DNA of 64,000 bases from an uncultured Neisseriaceae bacterium (lineage in GTDB: Bacteria; Pseudomonadota; Gammaproteobacteria; Burkholderiales; Neisseriaceae): NCBI GenBank assembly GCA_946481965.1, contig CAMLPN010000001.1, positions 1 through 64,000 of the forward strand, written 5' to 3'. The position numbers were made by a program, and so were the translations under genes. This document shows positions 55,312 through 64,000 of the stretch, one piece after another. Position 1 is the stretch's first letter. Each line of letters opens with the position of its first letter. The notes under the pieces are model-generated. The model worked only from the letters and a program-made list of their open reading frames with translations, was not told the origin of the DNA and ran no database searches.

Positions 55312-56444
55312 GCTAACTCCTGAGCAATATTATTAAAATAGATGCGAATAGCCGCGAGATAATGTTCATCTTCCATCAAAAAGGCATCATGACCATTAGC
55401 CGATTCTAAGGCGATATATTGCACTGATTTCTTAGCAGCAACTAATGCGTCTAAGAGTTCCTGTGATCTTTTCGGTGAAAAACGCCAGTCACTACTGAAA
55501 CTGGCAATAAATGTTTTGGCTTCTATTCTTTGTACTGCTTTGATTAAGTCATCCTCATAATCACGCGCTGGATCGAAGTAATCTAAAGCTTTGGTCATCA
55601 ATAAGTAACTATTGGCATCAAAAGCATCGGCAAATTTTTCTCCCTGATGACGTAAATAAGACTCTACTTCGAATTCAATATTGTAATCATATTGATAATT
55701 ATCCTGCTGCATCTGCCGGCCAAATTTTTTGCCCAATCCATCCTCAGCAAGATAGGTTATATGACCCATCATGCGAGCTATGCGTAAACCTCGACGTGGA
55801 ATGGTATTTTGCTGATTATACTGACCCTGACAAAAATCAGGATCGGTGAGTATGGCCTGACGAGCTACATCATTAAACGCGATATTTTGCGTAGAAAGTT
55901 TGGGGGCAGAGGCGATGATCAGTGCATGTCGTAAACGTTGAGGATAATCGATAGCCCATTGCAGAGCTTGCATGCCACCCAGACTGCCACCCATTACGGC
56001 AGCCCATTGATTTATGCCTAGTCGGTCCGCCAGCATTGCCTGACTATTCACCCAGTCTTTAACTGTAACCATTGGAAAATTGGCACCATATGGTTGATTG
56101 GTTTCCGGATTAACGCTTAATGGACCGCTGCTACCATGGCAGCCACCTAAATTGTTTAATCCAACAACGAAAAAGCGATTGGTATCAACTGGTTTATTGG
56201 GACCAACCATATTATCCCACCAGCCGGGATATTTATCGTCGCTATGGTGATATCCGGCGACATGATGGTTACCTGAGAGAGCATGACAGATCAGTACGGC
56301 ATTATTTCTTTCGGCATTAAGCTCTCCATAAGTTTCAACGATCAACTCGAATTGAGATAATATATGCCCATTCTGCAGCTTTATGGGCGTATCAAATCTA
56401 TACGTGTGCGGGGTGACAAAACCAATATTGCCTATTTCTTTCAT
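55308..56444 (-). CDS. metX: Homoserine O-acetyl/succinyltransferase
   Basis: [63 protein letters not shown]. Confidence 0.95.
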   Translation of the reverse strand: MKEIGNIGFVTPHTYRFDTPIKLQNGHILSQFELIVETYGELNAERNNAVLICHALSGNHHVAGYHHSDDKYPGWWDNMVGPNKPVDTNRFFVVGLNNLGGCHGSSGPLSVNPETNQPYGANFPMVTVKDWVNSQAMLADRLGINQWAAVMGGSLGGMQALQWAIDYPQRLRHALIIASAPKLSTQNIAFNDVARQAILTDPDFCQGQYNQQNTIPRRGLRIARMMGHITYLAEDGLGKKFGRQMQQDNYQYDYNIEFEVESYLRHQGEKFADAFDANSYLLMTKALDYFDPARDYEDDLIKAVQRIEAKTFIASFSSDWRFSPKRSQELLDALVAAKKSVQYIALESANGHDAFLMEDEHYLAAIRIYFNNIAQELA

Positions 56445-56531
56445 ATTTTAGTTAAAAGAAAAGAATAGAAAAGATTATTATAGCGACTTTGTTTATTTTG
56501 CATAGATATTAGTAGAAAAGTTGAGAGGATA

Positions 56532-56711
56532 ATGATTGGACGGTTATGGCGATTACTGTTGATATTTTTACTGGCAGGATGGTTGTTAAATTTTTTATTA
56601 GGTAAGCGTCAGAAACAGGTAATTAATAGCTGGTTTAACAGGCTGGCAATCATTTTAATTTTGTTCGCACTAGCTGTGATTATTGTTTATAGTTTTGGTC
56701 TAGCAATTTAG
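56532..56711 (+). CDS. Small two-TM inner membrane protein, 59 aa (below the ORF-track cutoff)
   Basis: AGAGGA-TA-ATG; MIGRLWRLLLIFLLAGWLLNFLLGKRQKQVINSWFNRLAIILILFALAVIIVYSFGLAI*; divergent from metX. Confidence 0.6.
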   Translation: MIGRLWRLLLIFLLAGWLLNFLLGKRQKQVINSWFNRLAIILILFALAVIIVYSFGLAI

Positions 56712-56823
56712 AAGTCAGAAAATCAGTTTAGGGAAAATATAATGATAAAATACACCCAGCCATTATATTCATATAGCTGGGTTTGACGAATAACATTCAG
56801 TTCTAATTATGACTAATTAGCAA

Positions 56824-57801
56824 TTAAAGAAGATGGCTGATTTCAGCTTTTTCTTCTTCCAGTTCCTGTAAGGTTATGTTAATTCGAGATTGGCTAAATT
56901 CATCTACTGGCAGATCCTTGACAATAGTGTATTCGCCATTTTCACAGATCAATGGGAAACCAAAGATGATGCCTTCAGGGATACCATATGATCCATCAGA
57001 TGGGATACCCATTGTTACCCATTCACCATTACTGCCGAGAATCCAGTCATGAATTTGATCGACAATAGCATTGGCTGCACTGGCTGCAGAAGATAATTTA
57101 CGCGCTTCAATTATGGCCGCACCGCGTTTGCCGACACAAGGAAGAAATTCGTTAACATACCAATTTTGATCATTGATTAAGCCAGCAATGCTATGACCAT
57201 CAACATTGGCGAAACGGTAATCAGCATACATGGTTGGGCTGTGGTTGCCCCAGACAAACATTTTTTTTATGCTGCTAACAGGTTTTCCTGTTTTGGCTGC
57301 AAGCTGATGTAAGGCACGATTATGATCTAAACGCATCAGCGCTGTGAAGTTTTTAGCTGGCAAATCAGGAGCAGATTTCATAGCAATATAGGCATTGGTA
57401 TTAGCAGGATTACCTACTACCAATACTTTTACATTACGACTAGCAACTTTATTCAGAGCAGCGCCTTGTTTAGTGAAAATTTCCGCATTAGCCTGCAGTA
57501 AATCGCTGCGCTCCATACCTTGGCTACGCGGTCTTGAACCAACGAGAATAGCTATATCAGCATCTTTGAAAGCCTCTTCTGCTTCGGAACTACCAAATAC
57601 ATCAACCAATAATGGAAACGCGCAGTCCTGTAATTCCATGATAATACCGTGAATAGCAGTTTGAGCCTGCGGTAAATCCAGAAGTTGCAGAATGACCGGA
57701 GTATCTTTACCCAGCATTTCACCACTAGCAATACGAAACAATAGAGCATAACCGATTTGTCCAGCAGCTCCAGTTACTGCAATACGTACAGGTTTTTTCA
57801 T
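56824..57801 (-). CDS. mdh: Malate dehydrogenase
   Basis: [60 protein letters not shown]. Confidence 0.95.
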   Translation of the reverse strand: MKKPVRIAVTGAAGQIGYALLFRIASGEMLGKDTPVILQLLDLPQAQTAIHGIIMELQDCAFPLLVDVFGSSEAEEAFKDADIAILVGSRPRSQGMERSDLLQANAEIFTKQGAALNKVASRNVKVLVVGNPANTNAYIAMKSAPDLPAKNFTALMRLDHNRALHQLAAKTGKPVSSIKKMFVWGNHSPTMYADYRFANVDGHSIAGLINDQNWYVNEFLPCVGKRGAAIIEARKLSSAASAANAIVDQIHDWILGSNGEWVTMGIPSDGSYGIPEGIIFGFPLICENGEYTIVKDLPVDEFSQSRINITLQELEEEKAEISHLL

Positions 57802-59844
57802 ATGTATGTCCCTTTATTAGGCAGTAAACGACTATTGATGTCTTTTTATACTTACAAGAAGATAATTATGAACAACAATACCCAAAAAAATTGTGGGAGA
57901 ATGATAGCAAATAAAACTCAAAAATTAAATTATAAAGAATAATTAAATAAAATATTTTGCCAATTTTATTTTACTTATTTTTGATTAAAATTAAACAAAC
58001 TTAGTTTCGATACTTTTGATAAAGTAAACTAATTTAATAATAACATTAACTTACTAAAATATTCATTAATGAATTACCTAATCAATTTATATGTAACCAT
58101 CATTAAGTAAATTTTTATATTTGAAAAATAAAATTTTTAAATAAGTAGTTACATTAGGATTGATATTTAAATATTAATTCCAAGATATATTTTCATTAAA
58201 AAATAATAACAGTATGAGTCACTATAAATATTCTCATGTTTTATTAAATATAAAATTAAATGTTGCTTTATAAATATCGAATTGATATTAGCCTTATTTT
58301 CACTCTCAGAATTTGGTCTCCATCCTGATACTTCACATTCAATTTATATTGTGGATCCTTGAAAAGGAGATTCAAGCTTTTAAACAAAATTTAATTAATG
58401 ATTATTTGTCATAATAGATTATATTATCAGTAGATAATTAAATATTTTGGTATGCACTGTTGCGCATAGATCATGATCATAATTGAATTGAGCAATGAGT
58501 AAATACTGTAGTCGAGTAATAATTTATTAACAGAATGAAATTAATAAAACTATATTGATTTATTTGAGTAATGAAAAATTACAAATTATCAAATCTACAT
58601 TGTAATCTTGGATGAAAATAATGAAGATATAAATGATTTAGCTATAAATCAGCATTTAGTTATATTTTTCTTACCAAATATGTCTGGATTAATGATCGGA
58701 CAGAGGTAATTATGCTCTTAGAAACGAGTATTAATTCTTAAATAATTTTGAGATAAAGAATATTTCTATTTTTTCATTATAGTGTTATAATATGTTCAAT
58801 TTATAAAATAATTGTTATTGGATTATGGATTTTAAAGAGTAAGAGTGCCGTGATTTTTTCATAGATTTTTTTTGTTAATTTAATCTTAAATTGTATTTCT
58901 TCGCCAAGCTAATCTTTGCTTGTAGGTCTAATTTTCCAATTTGGTCGCAAAATGAAACATCCTTTACTTAGGCTGCGAATAAATTTTTTTAATAAATGTC
59001 TATCTTATATAGATAATTTTTTTTATTTATTATTCGCAATACCTATTAAAAAATTCTTTTTAAATTCAAATTTAAAATGTCTATTATTTTGTTTTTCCTC
59101 AATTATTTCTAATGTTATCAACCTGCTTTTATTTATTTTTTTTCAACTGACTAAAAGTAATGATGTACCTAGTCATAATAAAGCATCACCATATGTTCGT
59201 TTGCATGCCACTAATATGATTTTTCTTACCTTGAAGAATAAAGAGAAAATTTGCTCTGCATTCAAACACAATATTCATTTTGTTAATAGTAGCTAAGTGC
59301 TAATCGAATTGGATCAATATTTATCATTGCAATTAATGGCAAAATTAATTCAGTTAAAAAAATCCGTCTTTCACTTTGATAATTTTTTAAAGAAGATTTC
59401 TTTTAAAAACAATATTTGCTTAAATTAAGAAGCGATTCAACGCTGCAATGATCGATGAGTGTAGTAATATCTGCCCCGCAGAATTTAGTTTAGAAAGTTT
59501 ATCACATGTTTAAATTGTCTATAATCGGTAAATTAATTTCATGCTGTCGTGCTAGAATAACTGATTTTTATCAAAAAAAATTTTCACCTACCGTAGTTGG
59601 ATAGGGCACGCCAATTAGTAGTCATAGTTAAATTTATTGCTACAGAAATTGTAGTTTTAATCTTTATTTATTTTTATCTAAATTTATGCATGCTGATGCT
59701 TCATCTCTATGCCCAAGCGTGGCGATCTGGGATCGGTATGTTGATATGCGGTGAATGTGAGTCGGCAATCGATTCTTAAGTTTCATATTGGTAGGGAATA
59801 GATATATTCCTGTTTTAATAGTTTAAGGTAAAAGGGTTGTTACC

Positions 59845-62670
59845 ATGATGGATGAACAAACCAATCTTTCATACTTGTATGGCGCAAATGCTCCCTATAT
59901 TGAGGAGTTGTATGAAAATTATTTGAGAGATCGTAATTCTGTTGATGATTACTGGAAAAGTTATTTTGATAAAGTTGCAGCCCTGCCGGGCTATGTAGCC
60001 AAGGATATACCGCAGATACCGATTCAGGCTTCATTTACCAACATATCAACACAACCTCATGGTAGCGATAGTGGTGATGTGAATGTATTGCAAAAACAGG
60101 TAGCTGTTTTAAATCTAATGAATGCTTATCGTACCCTAGGTACATATAATGCTGATTTGGATCCATTAAAACGTCGTCAAAAAGAATATATTCCTGAGCT
60201 GGATCCTGCTTATTATGGCCTAACTCAGGCTGATATGAATACAAAATTCTATGTCAGCAGTGATTTTGCCCACAGCCCAAAACTGGCTTTATCTGAGATT
60301 ATTAACAAACTGGATCAGACATATTGCGGTAGTGTTGGTGTCGAATATATGCATATCATCAATCCGCAGGAACGTAAATGGGTTCAGGAACGAGTTGAAA
60401 ATAATCTTTCCACTGGCAAATACACCGCAGATCAGAAACGTCGCATGTTGACGCAATTGACTGCTGCAGAAACCTTAGAGCGTTATCTGCATACTCGGTA
60501 TGTTGGGCAGAAGCGCTTTTCTTTAGAAGGTGGAGAAAGCTCAATTGTTGCTTTGGATTATCTGATGCAAAACTGTGGTAGCCAGGGCGTGGAAGAAGTT
60601 GCAATCGGTATGGCACACCGTGGTCGTCTGAATGTTCTGGTTAATATTCTAGGTAAAGAACCACAACTTCTGTTTGATGAATTTGAAGGTAAGCATGCAC
60701 CTAATTTATCCGGTGCAAGTGGTGATGTTAAATATCACATGGGCTTTACTTCAGATCTGGCTACTCAAAATGGTCCTTTGCATGTGTCTTTGGCCTTCAA
60801 CCCATCACACCTGGAAATAGTTAATCCGGTTGTAGAAGGTGCTGTGCGCGCTCGCCAGAAACGTCGTGAAAAAGACGGTCATAAATCAGTATTACCCGTA
60901 TTGATTCATGGCGATTCAGCTTTTCTGGGACTAGGTGTTAATCAGGCCAATTTCAATTTATCCAAAACTCGTGGCTATTCAACTGGCGGTACATTGCATA
61001 TTGTAGTCAATAATCAGATTGGTTTTACTACTTCTGATATGCGTGATATTCGTTCAGCTGTTTATTGTACCGATCTGGCTAAAATGATTAATGCACCGAT
61101 TTTCCACGTCAACGGTGATGATCCTGAAGCTGTCAGCTTTGTTACTGCTTTAGCGTTGGAATATCGTCAGAAATACGAAAAAGATGTAGTCGTTGATATT
61201 GTCTGCTTCCGTAAGCTTGGTCACAACGAAGGTGATGATCCAATGCTGACCCAGCCAATGATGTACAAAAAAGTACATCAGCACCCTGGAACTCGTGCAG
61301 TTTATGCTCAACGTCTTGCCGCTGAAAATGTCGTTACTGCTGAGCAGGCTGATGCGTTGATCAAAGCATATCGTGAGGCATTAGATCAAGGTAAGCATGT
61401 AGAGCAATTTACTTTACCTGATCACAAAAATAAATATGCTGCCGATTGGACTATTTATGCTGGTACCAGCTGGAAAGATTCGGTTGCAACCGGTATTTCC
61501 GAAGCAGAAATTAAGCGTTTGACTGCTAAATTCACTACTTTGCCTGAGGGGTTCACTCCACATAATACCGTGCAAAAAATGCTGGCTAATCGTATCGCCA
61601 TGGCTGAGGGCAATACTGCTGTAGATTGGGGTATGGCTGAAACTCTAGCTTATGCCAGTCTGGTAACCAGTGGTCATGATGTTCGTATTTCTGGTGAAGA
61701 TTCTGGTCGCGGTACATTCTCTCATCGTCATGCGGTATTGCACGATCAGAAACGCGAAAAATGTGACGAAGGTGCTTATGTACCGTTGAATAATCTAACT
61801 GATGATCAGGCCTCTTTCCTAGCTATCGACTCTATTCTAAATGAAGAAGCTGTGTTGGCTTACGAATATGGCTATGCATCTAGTGCGCCAAATCAGTTAG
61901 TAATCTGGGAAGGACAATTTGGTGACTTCGCCAATGGTGCGCAAGTAGCAATCGACCAGTTCATTACTTCTGGCGAGACTAAATGGGGTCGTCTGTGTGG
62001 TCTGACTGTAATTATGCCACATGGTTTTGACGGACAAGGACCTGAGCATTCTTCTGGACGTCCAGAACGCTGGTTGCAGTTATGTGCTGAAGAAAATATT
62101 CAGGTGGTAATGCCTTCTGAAGCGTCACAGATGTTCCATTTGTTACGTCGTCAGGTATTGCGTCCTTATCGTAAACCACTGGTAATCTTCATGTCTAAGC
62201 GTCTGTTGCGCTTTAACGATTCAATGAGCCCGTTGGCTAACTTCACCGAAGGTACTTCTTTCCGTCCGGTTATTGGTGATGTCGTTAAAGGCAATGAGAA
62301 TAGTGCAAAACGAGTTATTCTGTGTGCTGGTCAGGTATATTACGACATTAATAAAGCTCGTCTGGAACGTGGTTTGGATAAAGATATTGCTATGATTCGT
62401 GTAGAGCAGCTATATCCATTCCCATATGAAGAAGTTGCTGCTGAATTAAGTCGTTATCCGAATGCCGCTGAAATTATGTGGGCTCAGGAAGAACCTAAAA
62501 ATCAGGGTGCATGGTATCAGATTCTCCACCGGATTCAGTCTGTAGCCAAGGATAATCAGAAAGTGGTATATGCTGGTCGTCCTGCTAGCGCTTCTCCAGC
62601 AGTGGGTTACATGAGTAAACATACTGCACAGCTGAAACAGCTGGTTGAAGATGCTCTAGAATTGAAATAA
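59845..62670 (+). CDS. sucA: 2-oxoglutarate dehydrogenase E1
   Basis: IGMAHRGRLNVLVN, FNPSHLEIVNPVVEG, SGEDSGRGTFSHRHAVLHDQ, GHNEGDDPMLTQPMMYK. Confidence 0.96.
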   Translation: MMDEQTNLSYLYGANAPYIEELYENYLRDRNSVDDYWKSYFDKVAALPGYVAKDIPQIPIQASFTNISTQPHGSDSGDVNVLQKQVAVLNLMNAYRTLGTYNADLDPLKRRQKEYIPELDPAYYGLTQADMNTKFYVSSDFAHSPKLALSEIINKLDQTYCGSVGVEYMHIINPQERKWVQERVENNLSTGKYTADQKRRMLTQLTAAETLERYLHTRYVGQKRFSLEGGESSIVALDYLMQNCGSQGVEEVAIGMAHRGRLNVLVNILGKEPQLLFDEFEGKHAPNLSGASGDVKYHMGFTSDLATQNGPLHVSLAFNPSHLEIVNPVVEGAVRARQKRREKDGHKSVLPVLIHGDSAFLGLGVNQANFNLSKTRGYSTGGTLHIVVNNQIGFTTSDMRDIRSAVYCTDLAKMINAPIFHVNGDDPEAVSFVTALALEYRQKYEKDVVVDIVCFRKLGHNEGDDPMLTQPMMYKKVHQHPGTRAVYAQRLAAENVVTAEQADALIKAYREALDQGKHVEQFTLPDHKNKYAADWTIYAGTSWKDSVATGISEAEIKRLTAKFTTLPEGFTPHNTVQKMLANRIAMAEGNTAVDWGMAETLAYASLVTSGHDVRISGEDSGRGTFSHRHAVLHDQKREKCDEGAYVPLNNLTDDQASFLAIDSILNEEAVLAYEYGYASSAPNQLVIWEGQFGDFANGAQVAIDQFITSGETKWGRLCGLTVIMPHGFDGQGPEHSSGRPERWLQLCAEENIQVVMPSEASQMFHLLRRQVLRPYRKPLVIFMSKRLLRFNDSMSPLANFTEGTSFRPVIGDVVKGNENSAKRVILCAGQVYYDINKARLERGLDKDIAMIRVEQLYPFPYEEVAAELSRYPNAAEIMWAQEEPKNQGAWYQILHRIQSVAKDNQKVVYAGRPASASPAVGYMSKHTAQLKQLVEDALELK

Positions 62671-62734
62671 TTTTTAATATTTATCGAATAATGGCCACCA
62701 TGCGGTGGTGGCCAATAGTTTTTAGGAGTAATCC

Positions 62735-63940
62735 ATGATTATTGATGTAGTTGTTCCCATGCTTCCGGAAAGTGTTACTGAAGCAACTTTGATGACCTGG
62801 AATAAAAAAGTTGGTGATTTTGTTCAACGCGATGAAAATCTGATTGATCTGGAAACAGATAAAGTGGTACTGGAATTGCCGGCACAGCAAGCAGGTAAAT
62901 TGGTAGAAATTATTGAAGCTGATGGAAGTACCGTTACTTCTGGACAGTTACTGGCTAAAATTGATACTGCTGCTACTGCCGAAGCTGGTGCATCTGCTCC
63001 TGCAGCACCTGCTGCTGCGCCTGCAGCACCTGCTGCTGCGCCTGCAGCTGCTAGTAGTAATGCGCAGGCTGGTGTGGCTATGCCAGCTGCAGCGAAACTG
63101 GCTGCTGAAAAAGGGGTAGATACCTCTAATATTCAGGGTTCTGGTCGCGATGGTCGTGTGCTGAAGGAAGATGTTGCTGCAGCTTTGGCTAAAGCTCCAG
63201 TAATGACTGCAAGTAAATCTACACCTTCTACCGCTGGTGAACGCATTGAACAGCGTGTGCCTATGTCTCGTCTGCGTTCACGCGTAGCTGAGCGCCTGTT
63301 GCAGTCACAGCATGAAAATGCCATTCTGACTACCTTTAATGAAGTGAATATGCAGCCTGTTATGGATCTGCGCAATCGCTATAAAGATCAGTTCCAGAAA
63401 GAACATGGTGTGAAACTGGGCTTTATGTCTTTCTTTGTTAAAGCAGCTGTAGCAGCTTTGAAAAAATATCCAGTGATTAACGCCTCTATTGATGGTTCTG
63501 ATATTGTTTATCATGGTTATTTTGATATTGGTATCGCAATTGGTAGTCCACGTGGTCTGGTTGTACCTATTTTGCGTGATGCTGATCAGATGAGTATTGC
63601 CGACATTGAACAAGCTATTGCAGATTATGCAGTTAAAGCTAAAGATGGCAAACTGGCATTGGAAGATCTGACTGGTGGTACTTTCAGTATTACTAATGGT
63701 GGTACTTTCGGTTCTATGATGTCAACACCGATTATCAATCCACCTCAATCTGCTATTCTGGGTATGCATGCTACTAAAGAGCGTGCTGTCGTTGAAAACG
63801 GACAAGTTGTGGTTCGCCCAATGATGTATCTGGCTTTGTCATATGACCATCGACTGATTGATGGCCGTGAAGCTGTACTGACTTTGGTAGCAATTAAAGA
63901 CGCTTTGGAAGATCCAGCTCGCTTGCTGTTGAATGTTTAA
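62735..63940 (+). CDS. sucB: Dihydrolipoyllysine succinyltransferase (OGDH E2)
   Basis: Lipoyl domain [16 protein letters not shown], Ala/Pro linker, peripheral subunit-binding domain, C-term [13 protein letters not shown]. Confidence 0.95.
   Translation: MIIDVVVPMLPESVTEATLMTWNKKVGDFVQRDENLIDLETDKVVLELPAQQAGKLVEIIEADGSTVTSGQLLAKIDTAATAEAGASAPAAPAAAPAAPAAAPAAASSNAQAGVAMPAAAKLAAEKGVDTSNIQGSGRDGRVLKEDVAAALAKAPVMTASKSTPSTAGERIEQRVPMSRLRSRVAERLLQSQHENAILTTFNEVNMQPVMDLRNRYKDQFQKEHGVKLGFMSFFVKAAVAALKKYPVINASIDGSDIVYHGYFDIGIAIGSPRGLVVPILRDADQMSIADIEQAIADYAVKAKDGKLALEDLTGGTFSITNGGTFGSMMSTPIINPPQSAILGMHATKERAVVENGQVVVRPMMYLALSYDHRLIDGREAVLTLVAIKDALEDPARLLLNV
63001..63042 (+). repeat. 21-bp tandem repeat in the sucB linker
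   Basis: TGCAGCACCTGCTGCTGCGCC x2 then partial copy TGCAGCTGCT. Confidence 0.9.
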
Positions 63941-64000
63941 TTTTTAAATAACTGCCTGATCATATTTTAATCCGGTAGTTTGCTAATCATAACAGCTATG

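Noticed and set aside
58916-59296. 126-aa ORF upstream of sucA
   Set aside because: TTG start, composition (F/K/L/N/I) expected from random AT-rich DNA, no motif.
59597-59779. 60-aa ORF ahead of sucA considered as a leader peptide
   Set aside because: No codon run, attenuator stem or clear RBS to support a leader function.

Overview
AT-rich chromosomal window with gene content typical of Neisseriaceae / Betaproteobacteria (PilC/PilY1, metX-metW, single LolC, EmrAB-type efflux, DUS-like GCTGCCTGAA words). The genus is inferred (Snodgrassella/Simonsiella-like) and not proven. About 32 protein genes are supportable: a roadblock protein, parE, rppH, rhlE, an rlmK-like methyltransferase, purK, a SulP-type transporter, hisC, apbE plus a three-domain flavoprotein, lolC, lolD, recD, mtnN, sbmA, fumC, a META lipoprotein, an orphan rnfB-like gene, uraA, an emrB/emrA/OMF efflux set, pilC, an arcA-arcB-arcC-arcD arginine deiminase operon, lrp, two argS paralogs, metX-metW, mdh and sucA-sucB. 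There are six tRNA genes: Thr(TGT), Val(TAC) x2, Asp(GTC), Arg(ACG) and Leu(TAG). I saw no CRISPR array, rRNA, prophage or intact transposon. The most interesting units are: (1) a cytosolic OYE-like/FMN_bind/flavocytochrome-c-like fumarate-reductase fusion directly followed by a leaderless ApbE flavin transferase, with an FNR-like box upstream; (2) an arginine island in which the ADI operon, an Lrp regulator, tRNA-Arg and two divergent full-length ArgRS paralogs lie together, with an internal terminator before arcD; (3) SbmA/BacA; (4) small RBS-preceded ORFs below or near the ORF-track cutoff; and (5) a structured, locally GC-rich intergenic segment upstream of rhlE. No homology search, folding or alignment program was run. 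Family calls come from motif recognition in the supplied translations.
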